Below are positions 1 to 5,730 of a stretch of DNA of 8,738 bases, piece after piece. The position numbers were made by a program, and so were the translations under genes. The stretch lies in assembly GCA_964630455.1 (NCBI GenBank), contig CAZVVA010000159.1, forward strand, positions 1 to 8,738, given 5' to 3'. This DNA comes from JAUWMI01 sp964630455. Lineage in GTDB: Bacteria > Sumerlaeota > Sumerlaeia > MWCT01 > JAUWMI01. Position 1 is the first letter of the stretch, and every line of letters starts with the position of its first letter. The notes below the pieces were generated by a model. The model was not told the DNA's origin. It was given only the letters and a program-made list of their open reading frames with translations, and searched no databases.

Positions 1-1
1 G

Positions 2-523
2 ATCTGTCCGGGTCATGTCAGTGTGGTTACGGGTTTAGAAATTTACGAATTTCTGGCGCACGACTACGGTATTCCCTGCGTAGTGGCTGGCTTCGAACCC
101 GTTGATATCCTGAAGGCGATCCATCTGCTCGTTTCAATGGTAATATCCGGGGAGGCACGTGTCGTTAACGAATACTCGCGGGTAGTGCTTGCCGAAGGAA
201 ATCAGCGGGCTCAACAGCTCATGCAAGAGGTATTTGAGCCGTGTGACGCAACATGGCGCGGCCTGGGGACTCTTCCATCGAGCGGCCTGATGCTTCGGCC
301 TGAATATGGCGAATTCGACGCCAATCGCGTTTTTCCTGTGACCATTGACCCGCCTCGGGAACACCCCCAGTGTATCTGCGGCGATGTGTTGCGAGGGACA
401 AAAAGGCCCACTGAATGCCCCCTGTTTCGAACTGTATGCACCCCGGAAACTCCAGTCGGGGCTTGCATGGTTTCCTCAGAAGGAAACTGCGCCGCCTATT
501 ACAAGTACAGGGTTGATAAATAG
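2..523 (+). CDS. hypD: Hydrogenase maturation protein HypD, C-terminal half (5' end outside window)
   Basis: HypD works with HypC (and with HypE/HypF, which supply cyanide) as the iron-sulfur scaffold on which the Fe(CN)2CO group of [NiFe]-hydrogenase is built in the cytoplasm. The reading frame is open from base 2, so the gene enters from the left; the visible 173 residues start with ICPGHVSVVTG, a typical mid-protein HypD block. Further family blocks follow: VVAGFEPVDIL, NEYSRVV, EGNQRAQQ, WRGLGTLPSSGL, and the cysteine-rich end with CICGDVLRG, ECPLF, CTPETPVGACMVSSEGNCAAYYKY. These tail cysteines include the ligands of the [4Fe-4S] cluster in known HypD. Full HypD is about 370 residues, so about half is present. 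The C-terminus looks intact. The usual partner hypE does not follow; the next gene is rpsB, about 300 bases on. The identification is secure. Confidence 0.95.
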   Translation: MCPGHVSVVTGLEIYEFLAHDYGIPCVVAGFEPVDILKAIHLLVSMVISGEARVVNEYSRVVLAEGNQRAQQLMQEVFEPCDATWRGLGTLPSSGLMLRPEYGEFDANRVFPVTIDPPREHPQCICGDVLRGTKRPTECPLFRTVCTPETPVGACMVSSEGNCAAYYKYRVDK

Positions 524-540
524 GACGTTGCTGCTCCAGA

Positions 541-559
541 CTTCATACGGTACGTGAAG
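541..559 (+). repeat. Small inverted repeat just after hypD
   Basis: CTTCAT (541-546) can pair with GTGAAG (554-559), six pairs including one G-U, around a seven-base loop. It is the first of three hairpin-capable sequences following hypD. There is no T-run after it, so it is not a classical terminator. Its role is unknown and it may be chance. Confidence 0.3.
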
Positions 560-577
560 CCTATGGCAGGGCGTTCG

Positions 578-595
578 CATGGCGAATTCGCCATG
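578..595. repeat. Perfect 18-base palindrome between hypD and rpsB
   Basis: The sequence CATGGCGAATTCGCCATG is identical to its reverse complement across all 18 bases. As RNA it could form a seven-pair stem with an AATT loop; as DNA it is the kind of symmetric site bound by a dimeric regulator. It lies about 25 bases upstream of the proposed rpsB -35 box and about 55 bases after the hypD stop codon. There is no T-run after it. Its function is inferred only from symmetry and position. Confidence 0.5.
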
Positions 596-597
596 TG

Positions 598-641
598 CAA
601 AGGCAAGGGATTATTTTCCTTGCCTGTGGCTTGTGCCTTTG
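598..641 (+). repeat. Overlapping, mutually exclusive inverted repeats upstream of rpsB
   Basis: AGGCAAGG (601-608) is a perfect reverse complement of CCTTGCCT (618-625), extendable by a G-U and an A-U pair to ten pairs. The overlapping CAAAGGCA (598-605) is also a perfect reverse complement of TGCCTTTG (634-641). Because both use bases 601-605, the two pairings exclude each other in RNA. The right arm of the first covers the proposed -35 box of rpsB. It could be the end of the hypD transcript, a switch, or an operator; neither stem is followed by a proper T-run. Confidence 0.45.
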
Positions 642-648
642 TTATATA
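620..648 (+). promoter_or_regulatory. Probable promoter for the rpsB-tsf-pyrH-frr group
   Basis: TTGCCT (620-625) and TATATA (643-648) are separated by 17 bases and each match the housekeeping consensus at four of six positions. Transcription would begin near 655, leaving a leader of about 165 bases before the rpsB start codon. The same TATATAC -10 shape recurs in the better promoter candidate upstream of the YjbQ-family gene. This is a motif match only. Confidence 0.4.
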
Positions 649-705
649 CCTTCAGCATTTCGTCACGCACCGTGTAGAAGTAGGGTTTTCTCACATCGGG
701 TTTCT

Positions 706-771
706 GCGTGCAATCACACACGCTGTCTGATGTCAGTGTGGTGCCAGAAATCGTACCTGGTTGCGCTGACA
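706..771 (+). promoter_or_regulatory. Structured 5' leader of rpsB
   Basis: Two hairpins are visible between the proposed promoter and the rpsB ribosome binding site. The first pairs GCGTG (706-710) with CACGC (719-723). The second pairs TGTCAG (731-736) with CTGACA (766-771), continues through several G-C and G-U pairs, and ends in CCAG (744-747) pairing with CTGG (757-760) around a nine-base loop. The strong GAGGAGG site (804-810) lies about 30 bases after the second hairpin. In enterobacteria S2 represses its own rpsB-tsf mRNA through the leader, so this could be an equivalent element. No known leader family is recognised here by eye. Confidence 0.35.
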
Positions 772-820
772 AACGAGGGCAGCCGAGGAACAAAAACCAA
801 TCTGAGGAGGCGTAGGTAGT

Positions 821-1690
821 ATGATTAATGTGACGATGAAGCAACTCTTGGAGGCTGGAGTCCATTTTGGCCATCAAAGCCGACGGTGGAATCCCAAGAT
901 GGCCAAGTATATCTATACGGAGCGAAACGGCATCTATATCATAGACTTAAAGAAAACACTTCGCTGTTTACGGGAAGCATATAAGTTTGTGCGCGATAGC
1001 GTTGCGCTTGGCCATACCATGCTCTTCGTTGGCACCAAGAAGCAGGGACGCGACACCATTTACGAATCTGCCAAGGAATGTAATATGTTCTACGTGAACA
1101 CGCGCTGGCTTGGGGGTATGCTGACGAACTTCCGCACCATTCGGCAGAGCGTGTTACGGCTGATTGAACTAGAGAAGATGGAAGAGGATGGCACGATAAA
1201 CAATTATAGCAAGAAAGAAGCCAGCCGTTTCATGAAGGAGCGGGCGTCTTTGCAGAAAAATCTGTCTGGCGTAAAGAACATGGATAAGCTCCCGGGGATT
1301 GTATTTGTCGTTGACCCGCATAAGGAACAGATCGCCGTGCTGGAGGCGCGGAAGCTGAAAATCCCAATAGTGGCGATCGTTGATACCAATTGCGATCCCG
1401 ACCAGATAGACTACATAGTCCCTGGCAACGACGATGCTATTCGAGCCATTAAACTCATCTGCGGCCAAATGGTACAGGCGGTTACCGAGGGATTGATGGC
1501 AAAAGTTGAGAGCGAAGCTCCAGCGCCAGCCGAAGCAGTGGCACCGGGAGAAGGGGAAGAGCCTGATCAGGGAAATAAGTATACGGATCTGCCAATGGAG
1601 GCCAAGATTGAAGAGCCAATTGCCCCCGGACAACCTCCCCCGTCTTCCATAACAGCCCCGGATGAAAAGCCTACGAGCGAGCAAGTCTAG
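821..1690 (+). CDS. rpsB: 30S ribosomal protein S2 with a long acidic C-terminal tail
   Basis: S2 binds the small ribosomal subunit between head and body and is needed for S1 and mRNA docking. The 289-residue product starts MINVTMKQLLEAGVHFGHQ and carries the family blocks WNPKMAKYIYTERNGIYIIDL (23-43), LFVGTKKQ (68-75), YVNTRWLGGMLTNF (91-104), LPGIVFVVDPHKE (157-169), IPIVAIVDTNCDP (181-193) and PGNDDAIRAIKL (201-212). The start is set by GAGGAGG at 804-810, ten bases before the ATG. The conserved fold ends near residue 228. The remaining 60 or so residues are rich in Glu, Pro and Ala and look disordered; E. coli S2 (241 residues) lacks such a tail. tsf follows after 75 bases, the usual pairing. 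The call is certain; the tail's role is unknown. Confidence 0.98.
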   Translation: MINVTMKQLLEAGVHFGHQSRRWNPKMAKYIYTERNGIYIIDLKKTLRCLREAYKFVRDSVALGHTMLFVGTKKQGRDTIYESAKECNMFYVNTRWLGGMLTNFRTIRQSVLRLIELEKMEEDGTINNYSKKEASRFMKERASLQKNLSGVKNMDKLPGIVFVVDPHKEQIAVLEARKLKIPIVAIVDTNCDPDQIDYIVPGNDDAIRAIKLICGQMVQAVTEGLMAKVESEAPAPAEAVAPGEGEEPDQGNKYTDLPMEAKIEEPIAPGQPPPSSITAPDEKPTSEQV

Positions 1691-1765
1691 ACATCTGGTA
1701 TCCGAGATTGCTCATGTCATACACGGTGCGGCACAGCCAACATGCAAAACGAAAGGAGAACGTGG

Positions 1766-2371
1766 GTGAGTATCGAAGTCCCTGCTACACTTGTTAAAGA
1801 ACTGCGAGAAAAAACTGGAGCTGGTGTGCTGGAATGTAAGAAGGTTCTTACTGAGACTGGTGGTAATCTTGAGAAGGCAGTGGTGCTGCTCAGAGAGAAG
1901 GGAAAGGTTATTGCGGATAAGAAATCAAGCCGTACTGCCAAGGAAGGCCTTATTCATGCCTACATTCATCCGCCAGGCAAACTCGGCGTTCTGGTTGAGG
2001 TTAACTGTGAAACAGATTTCGTGGCCCGTACAGCAGAATTCGTGAGCTTTGCGAAGGATCTTGCGATGCACGTTGCCGCGTATGCGCCTGTCTATATTCG
2101 GCGAGAGGACGTGCCATCCGAGGTACTGGAGCGCGAAAAGACGATCTACGCAGCTCAGGCTCGCAATGAAGGTAAGCCAGAAAAGATCATTGACCGAATA
2201 GTGTCAGGGAAGCTGGAGAAATTCTTCTCAGAAGTCTGTTTGCTGGAGCAGCCGTTTGCGAAGAACCCGGATGTGACCGTCCAGAATGTTTTGCAGGATC
2301 TCATTGCTAAAACTGGCGAGAACGTAGTTATCCGCCGTTTCACAAGATATAAGGTTGGCGAGACCATTTGA
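1766..2371 (+). CDS. tsf: Elongation factor Ts, short form
   Basis: EF-Ts exchanges GDP for GTP on EF-Tu during translation. I chose the GTG at 1766 because AGGAGA (1754-1759) sits six bases upstream and the protein then begins MSIEVPATLVKELREKTGAG, as in the family; the in-frame ATG at 1742 would add eight non-conserved residues and has the ribosome site inside it. The 201-residue product has the N-terminal UBA-like module (KELREKTGAGVLECKKVL), the EF-Tu-contacting NCETDFVAR (80-88), and the closing RFTRYKVGE (191-199). E. coli EF-Ts is about 283 residues; this length matches the compact Thermus-like form with one core subdomain. VLECKKVL replaces the more usual MMDCKKAL. It lies between rpsB and pyrH and is probably co-transcribed with both. 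Confidence 0.96.
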   Translation: MSIEVPATLVKELREKTGAGVLECKKVLTETGGNLEKAVVLLREKGKVIADKKSSRTAKEGLIHAYIHPPGKLGVLVEVNCETDFVARTAEFVSFAKDLAMHVAAYAPVYIRREDVPSEVLEREKTIYAAQARNEGKPEKIIDRIVSGKLEKFFSEVCLLEQPFAKNPDVTVQNVLQDLIAKTGENVVIRRFTRYKVGETI

Positions 2372-2438
2372 TGAGGGGGCAGCGACCGACTGAGCAAACC
2401 GCGTGAGCGGCTTGACTCGGCGCTGTAAGAACAGACGT

Positions 2439-3170
2439 ATGAAACAACAGCCGCGTTACAAGCGAGTAGTGATAAAACTCAGCGGAGAGATTCTGCGAGG
2501 GAATTCTGACTTTGGGATTGACCGCATCGTTGTCAACTCGATCGCGGAACAGCTAGGTGAGATCACGCAGCTGGGCGTCCAAGTGGCAGTTGTAATCGGT
2601 GGAGGAAATATCTTCCGAGGGACCTCAGCCGATGCGGCTGGTATGAACCGAACGGTAGCTGATTACATCGGAATGATCGCGACGATTATTAACTCGCTGA
2701 CGCTCCAGGATGCGCTGGAAAAGAAAGGTGTCATCACCCGCGTGCAATCGGCGATTGAGATTAAAGAAGTGGCTGAGTCCTACATTCGTCGCCGCGCCAT
2801 TCGGCATCTCGAAAAAGGACGGATCGTCATCTTTGCCGGTGGAACGGGCAATCCCTTCTTCACCACTGATACCGCAGCAGCCCTGCGGGCCAATGAGATT
2901 GAAGCAGAGATGCTTCTCAAGGGTACGAAGGTCGATGGGGTCTACACTGCAGATCCAGAGACTGATAAACAGGCCAAGCGTTACGATACTATCAGCTTTT
3001 CTGAAGTGCTCGCCAAGAACCTCCGCGTGATGGATGCAACGGCCATTTCGCTCTGCCGCGAAAACAACCTGCCTATTGTTATCTTCAATGTCATGACCGA
3101 GGGCAACATCAAGCGTGTGATTCTTGGGGAGCAAGTCGGAACACTGGTTACAGGAAGGCACAATGCTTAA
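2439..3170 (+). CDS. pyrH: UMP kinase (uridylate kinase)
   Basis: PyrH phosphorylates UMP to UDP with ATP and is a hexameric amino-acid-kinase-family enzyme that controls pyrimidine nucleotide supply. From ATG 2439 the product is 243 residues, the family's normal length. Visible motifs are VVIKLSGE (10-17), VVIGGGNIFRG (51-61), ADYIGMIATIINSL (74-87), FAGGTGNPFFTTDTAAALRA (132-151), and KVDGVYTADP (164-173). An in-frame GTG at 2403 would add 12 residues (SGLTRRCKNRR and so on) without family likeness. Neither start has a convincing Shine-Dalgarno site: the G-rich stretch at 2375-2379 is too far from both, so the start is less sure than the identity. The stop codon lies eight bases into frr, which suggests translational coupling. 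Confidence 0.96.
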   Translation: MKQQPRYKRVVIKLSGEILRGNSDFGIDRIVVNSIAEQLGEITQLGVQVAVVIGGGNIFRGTSADAAGMNRTVADYIGMIATIINSLTLQDALEKKGVITRVQSAIEIKEVAESYIRRRAIRHLEKGRIVIFAGGTGNPFFTTDTAAALRANEIEAEMLLKGTKVDGVYTADPETDKQAKRYDTISFSEVLAKNLRVMDATAISLCRENNLPIVIFNVMTEGNIKRVILGEQVGTLVTGRHNA

Positions 3171-3720
3171 GGAACAGTTTCGCGAATCTCAGGCCAAGAT
3201 GGACTCGGCAATTCAGGCCGTCGAGCACGAATTCAGCACAATCCGCACCGGGCGGGCGTCACTTGGTATCCTTGATCAAGTGGTGGTAGATGCCTACGGC
3301 TCACAATTGCCATTGAAACAGGTAAGTACGCTCAGCACACCCGATCCACGAAGCATAGTCATTCAGCCGTGGGATAAGAACGTTGCCCCGGCTATTGAAA
3401 AAGCTATTCTGGCTGCCAATCTGGGCTTGACACCCATTAATGACGGCAAGGTGATCCGTATAAATATTCCGCCACTGACCGAAGAGCGGCGAATGGAGCT
3501 GGTCAAGGTCGCAAAGCACATGGCGGAAGAGGGACGCGTAAGTATCCGCAATATACGACGCCATACGAAGGATGAGGTCAAGCGGATGGAAAAGGACCAT
3601 AAAATCTCCGAGGATGAAAGCTACAAGGCGCTTGATAAAATTCAGCAGATTACAGATGATCATATCGAGAAGATCAATCAGTTGCTCAAAGCGAAAGAAG
3701 AAGAAATACTGGAAGTCTAG
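3163..3720 (+). CDS. frr: Ribosome recycling factor
   Basis: RRF, with EF-G, splits post-termination ribosomes. The product is 185 residues, exactly the standard size, beginning MLKEQFRESQAKMDSAI. Family landmarks are STIRTGRAS (25-33), the domain II strand region LSTPDPRSIVIQPWDK (57-72), GLTPINDGKVIRINIPPLTEERR (88-110), and RVSIRNIRR (125-133), whose arginines contact 23S rRNA. The C-terminal half is a long charged helix, as in the three-helix bundle of domain I. The start is set by AGGAAGG (3152-3158), four bases before the ATG, inside the end of pyrH. The gene overlaps pyrH by eight bases (3163-3170). Confidence 0.97.
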   Translation: MLKEQFRESQAKMDSAIQAVEHEFSTIRTGRASLGILDQVVVDAYGSQLPLKQVSTLSTPDPRSIVIQPWDKNVAPAIEKAILAANLGLTPINDGKVIRINIPPLTEERRMELVKVAKHMAEEGRVSIRNIRRHTKDEVKRMEKDHKISEDESYKALDKIQQITDDHIEKINQLLKAKEEEILEV

Positions 3721-3890
3721 AGGATTCATGAGACCTTCACACGCCTGCCTGTTGTTTTTCGGCTTGTGTACCATTCATATACGGTCTACATTGTAGAAGC
3801 GAGCGCATTTTGCGCAACGATGGGATGGGCATTCGCACCGCTGGGCGCTTGCTCATATCCTGATCCATGTGTGGTCATAATCTTGTCACG
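3721..3890. other. Gap between frr and uppS
   Basis: This 170-base stretch separates the translation group from the lipid group. It holds a short hairpin GCGCA-TTT-TGCGC near 3801-3815 without a T-run, and a possible weak promoter (separate entry). No protein-coding gene is convincing here; the open frame crossing it on the + strand (3572-3796) is mostly an out-of-frame reading of frr. Confidence 0.5.
3752..3781 (+). promoter_or_regulatory. Weak candidate promoter for uppS-cdsA
   Basis: TTGTTT (3752-3757) and CATATA (3776-3781) are 18 bases apart, the same spacing as the YjbQ-gene promoter and with a related ATATAC -10. The match is poor in both boxes. It is listed because the 170-base gap before uppS suggests that uppS-cdsA may have its own transcription start. 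Confidence 0.2.
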
Positions 3891-4664
3891 ATGAGTAAAC
3901 AAAAGCTACAGCCAGAACAGAAACGGCCGACGCTCGCGCAGCTGCAGGAACAGATCGACCCAGCCCGGCTGCCTCGCCATGTAGCCATTATTATGGATGG
4001 CAATGGCCGCTGGGCAAAGCTGCACGGCTTTAAAGACCGTATTCACGGGCATCGCGCCGGGGTCAAGGCAGTCCGGCATGTGGTTACTGCATGCGGTGAG
4101 CTAGGGATTCGTGTCCTCACTCTCTATGCCTTTTCGAAGGAGAATTGGACTCGCTCGAAGCGAGAGATTACGGCTCTGATGGCGCTCTTACGCCATTATC
4201 TGCGTGCTCAATTGCCTGAGCTGCAAAAGAAGAACGTGCGGTTCGTGGCATCTGGATCTCTGGATGACCTTCCTCCAGCTACCCGCCGCGTTCTCGATGG
4301 CATAATTGCCAAAACAGCAAAAAATACAGGCCTGGTACTCAACATGGCGCTGAGCTACGGGAGCCGTACTGAGATCGTTGACGCAACGAAAAAAATCCTT
4401 CGCGACTTTCAGGCCGCTCGCATCACCGAGCAGGATCTGACCCCTGAGCGCTTCGCTACTTACCTGTATCATCCTGAACTTGGGAATCCAGACCTGCTGA
4501 TCAGGACCAGTGGAGAAATGCGTATTAGCAACTTTCTTCTCTGGCAAATTGCCTATACTGAAATATACGTAACAAAAACGTTGTGGCCAGATTTCCGCAA
4601 GGCGGACTTAATGGAAGCGCTAATCGCCTACCAGAAACGCGAGCGGCGATTTGGAAAGGTCTAA
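3891..4664 (+). CDS. uppS: Isoprenyl transferase (undecaprenyl diphosphate synthase)
   Basis: UppS is a cis-prenyltransferase that adds isopentenyl diphosphate units to farnesyl diphosphate, giving the undecaprenyl carrier used in peptidoglycan synthesis. From ATG 3891 the product is 257 residues. The motif HVAIIMDGNGRWAK (30-43) contains the catalytic Asp36. Further motifs are GHRAGVKAVR (53-62), LTLYAFSKENWTRS (77-90), LNMALSYGSRTEIV (150-163) and the C-terminal block DLLIRTSGEMRISNFLLWQIAYTEIY (201-226) with LWPDF (231-235), which bind the diphosphate and shape the active site. An in-frame ATG at 3867 would add eight residues, with a stop codon (3861) just upstream; neither start has a visible Shine-Dalgarno site, which is odd beside the strong sites nearby. 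It ends right at the cdsA ribosome binding site. The chain length of the product cannot be read from the sequence. Confidence 0.94.
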   Translation: MSKQKLQPEQKRPTLAQLQEQIDPARLPRHVAIIMDGNGRWAKLHGFKDRIHGHRAGVKAVRHVVTACGELGIRVLTLYAFSKENWTRSKREITALMALLRHYLRAQLPELQKKNVRFVASGSLDDLPPATRRVLDGIIAKTAKNTGLVLNMALSYGSRTEIVDATKKILRDFQAARITEQDLTPERFATYLYHPELGNPDLLIRTSGEMRISNFLLWQIAYTEIYVTKTLWPDFRKADLMEALIAYQKRERRFGKV

Positions 4665-4679
4665 GGAGGTCCTTAGGGC

Positions 4680-5519
4680 ATGACGCTGCGACGAATGTGC
4701 TCGGCATTCATCCTCATTGCGCTCATCTTCGGCAGCCTGTTTGTCGTGCAGCTTAAATTGGTGCTGTATCTAATTATATTTGCCATTGCGCTCTTTGGCA
4801 CATACGAGTACTTCAGCCTGGCCTCTCTGGCCAACTTACGGCCTAAGTGGATACCAGGCTTATTGTTCACTGTCGCGATTCTTGCCGATAGCATTCTGAC
4901 GCGAGGCGTTCATCTTCCTTTCATCTTCGCAGCCGCACTCGCTATAGTGTTCACCTTCCACCTGATTCAATATAGCTATACAAACGTGATTCAAACTACC
5001 GCCGTTACGCTGTTTGGACCGTTGTACGTGGCATTGCCGCTTGGTCTGGGGATGATGATCTTACGCTTCTCTCCGCTGGGAAAAGAGCTGATTGTTTTGA
5101 TGGTGATTATCGTCTGGGCTACTGATTCGGGGGCATACTTCGTCGGCCGCGAATTGGGACGCACAAAGCTCGCCCTCCGCATGAGTCCAAAAAAAACTGT
5201 GGAAGGCGCGATCGGTGGTGCAATAGCGGCAATCATTGCCGCAGTCCTGCTAAAACATTTCGTTCCCTGGTTATTCGCCTTTCTCAATTACCATACGCTC
5301 CTCGTGCTTACGCTCAGCCTGACGATAGCGGCCCAGATAGGTGATCTCGCAGAGTCGAGCCTCAAGCGGGCCGCAGGAGCAAAGGATTCTGGCTATAGCT
5401 TTACAGGACACGGCGGTTTTCTCGACATCATTGACAGCTTGCTCTTCACGCTACCCCTCCTCTATGGATACATTCTCATTTTTCACCCGTTCGGTCACCC
5501 ACCGCAGATTTTTTTCTGA
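4680..5519 (+). CDS. cdsA: Phosphatidate cytidylyltransferase (CDP-diacylglycerol synthase)
   Basis: CdsA makes CDP-diacylglycerol from phosphatidate and CTP, the branch point for bacterial phospholipids, in the cytoplasmic membrane. The 279-residue protein is strongly hydrophobic, with about seven or eight membrane segments (for example 10-22, 27-40, 80-97, 110-128, 137-147, 178-192, 205-220). Conserved parts are ATDSGAYFVGRELG (147-160), MSPKKTVEGAIGG (168-180), and the family signature GDLAESSLKRAAGAKDSG (221-238) followed by GHGGFLDIIDS (243-253). The signature is unusual: the Arg normally found in LDRxDS is Ile250, and the residue before GHGG is Thr242 where Pro is common. The start is set by a perfect AAGGAGGT (4663-4670) that overlaps the uppS stop codon, nine bases before the ATG. 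The frequent followers dxr and rseP are absent. Confidence 0.94.
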   Translation: MTLRRMCSAFILIALIFGSLFVVQLKLVLYLIIFAIALFGTYEYFSLASLANLRPKWIPGLLFTVAILADSILTRGVHLPFIFAAALAIVFTFHLIQYSYTNVIQTTAVTLFGPLYVALPLGLGMMILRFSPLGKELIVLMVIIVWATDSGAYFVGRELGRTKLALRMSPKKTVEGAIGGAIAAIIAAVLLKHFVPWLFAFLNYHTLLVLTLSLTIAAQIGDLAESSLKRAAGAKDSGYSFTGHGGFLDIIDSLLFTLPLLYGYILIFHPFGHPPQIFF

Positions 5520-5730
5520 TTGCCTGGGAAGCTTGCACACTCTTTTTTGCTGGCCATTCCCCTGAGGAAAATCTATCCGAGCTGACAGCAAAGGGTCTTT
5601 AATCCATCATGCACTTCCCAGCCCGCGCCACAATCACAGTTTCTTACTGAAGTGTGGCAAACCAGAACCAATTTGAATGCTCTTATGCGCTCACCACCTA
5701 AATCCCCTACTCTGAACCTCTGGTTCGTTT
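5520..5730. other. Convergent intergenic region between cdsA and the YjbQ-family gene
   Basis: The two genes point at each other across 211 bases. Candidate stems are an imperfect one (CCACA 5628-5632 with TGTGG 5653-5657, enclosing CAGT/ACTG) and a small one (GAACC 5714-5718 with GGTTC 5722-5726), the latter followed on the + strand by GTTTTC. A T-run lies at 5543-5548 but without a clear stem before it. I see no gene and no canonical terminator here. Confidence 0.4.

Noticed and set aside
306..590. A 12-base repeat, ATGGCGAATTCG, at 306-317 (in hypD) and 579-590 (half of the palindrome)
   Set aside because: It is short enough to be chance, and the hypD copy encodes conserved residues; it lacks the second half of the palindrome.
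15..742. A 13-base direct repeat, ATGTCAGTGTGGT, at 15-27 (in hypD) and 730-742 (rpsB leader)
   Set aside because: In a window of this size, one shared 13-mer is expected about half the time by chance, and one copy is in conserved hypD coding sequence. No other repeat feature surrounds it.
595..819. Possible 74-residue + strand protein in the hypD-rpsB gap
   Set aside because: It starts with GTG without a ribosome site, has no recognisable family, is rich in Cys and Arg in an unstructured way, and covers the promoter and leader region of rpsB.
1169..1684. Long - strand open frame of 171 residues opposite rpsB
   Set aside because: It is an antisense reading of the conserved S2 gene, with a composition explained by the complementary codons and no ribosome site.
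2625..3161. Long - strand open frame of 178 residues opposite pyrH
   Set aside because: It lies fully within the conserved UMP kinase gene and has no independent support.
3572..3796. Possible + strand small protein spanning the end of frr and the gap before uppS
   Set aside because: Two thirds of it is an out-of-frame reading of frr, with an Arg/Ser/Lys-rich translation and no family likeness.
5526..5561. GGGAA (5526-5530) and TTCCC (5557-5561) as a cdsA terminator with a T-run between
   Set aside because: The T-run falls inside a 26-base loop rather than after the stem, and the stem is only five pairs, so it does not fit a Rho-independent terminator.
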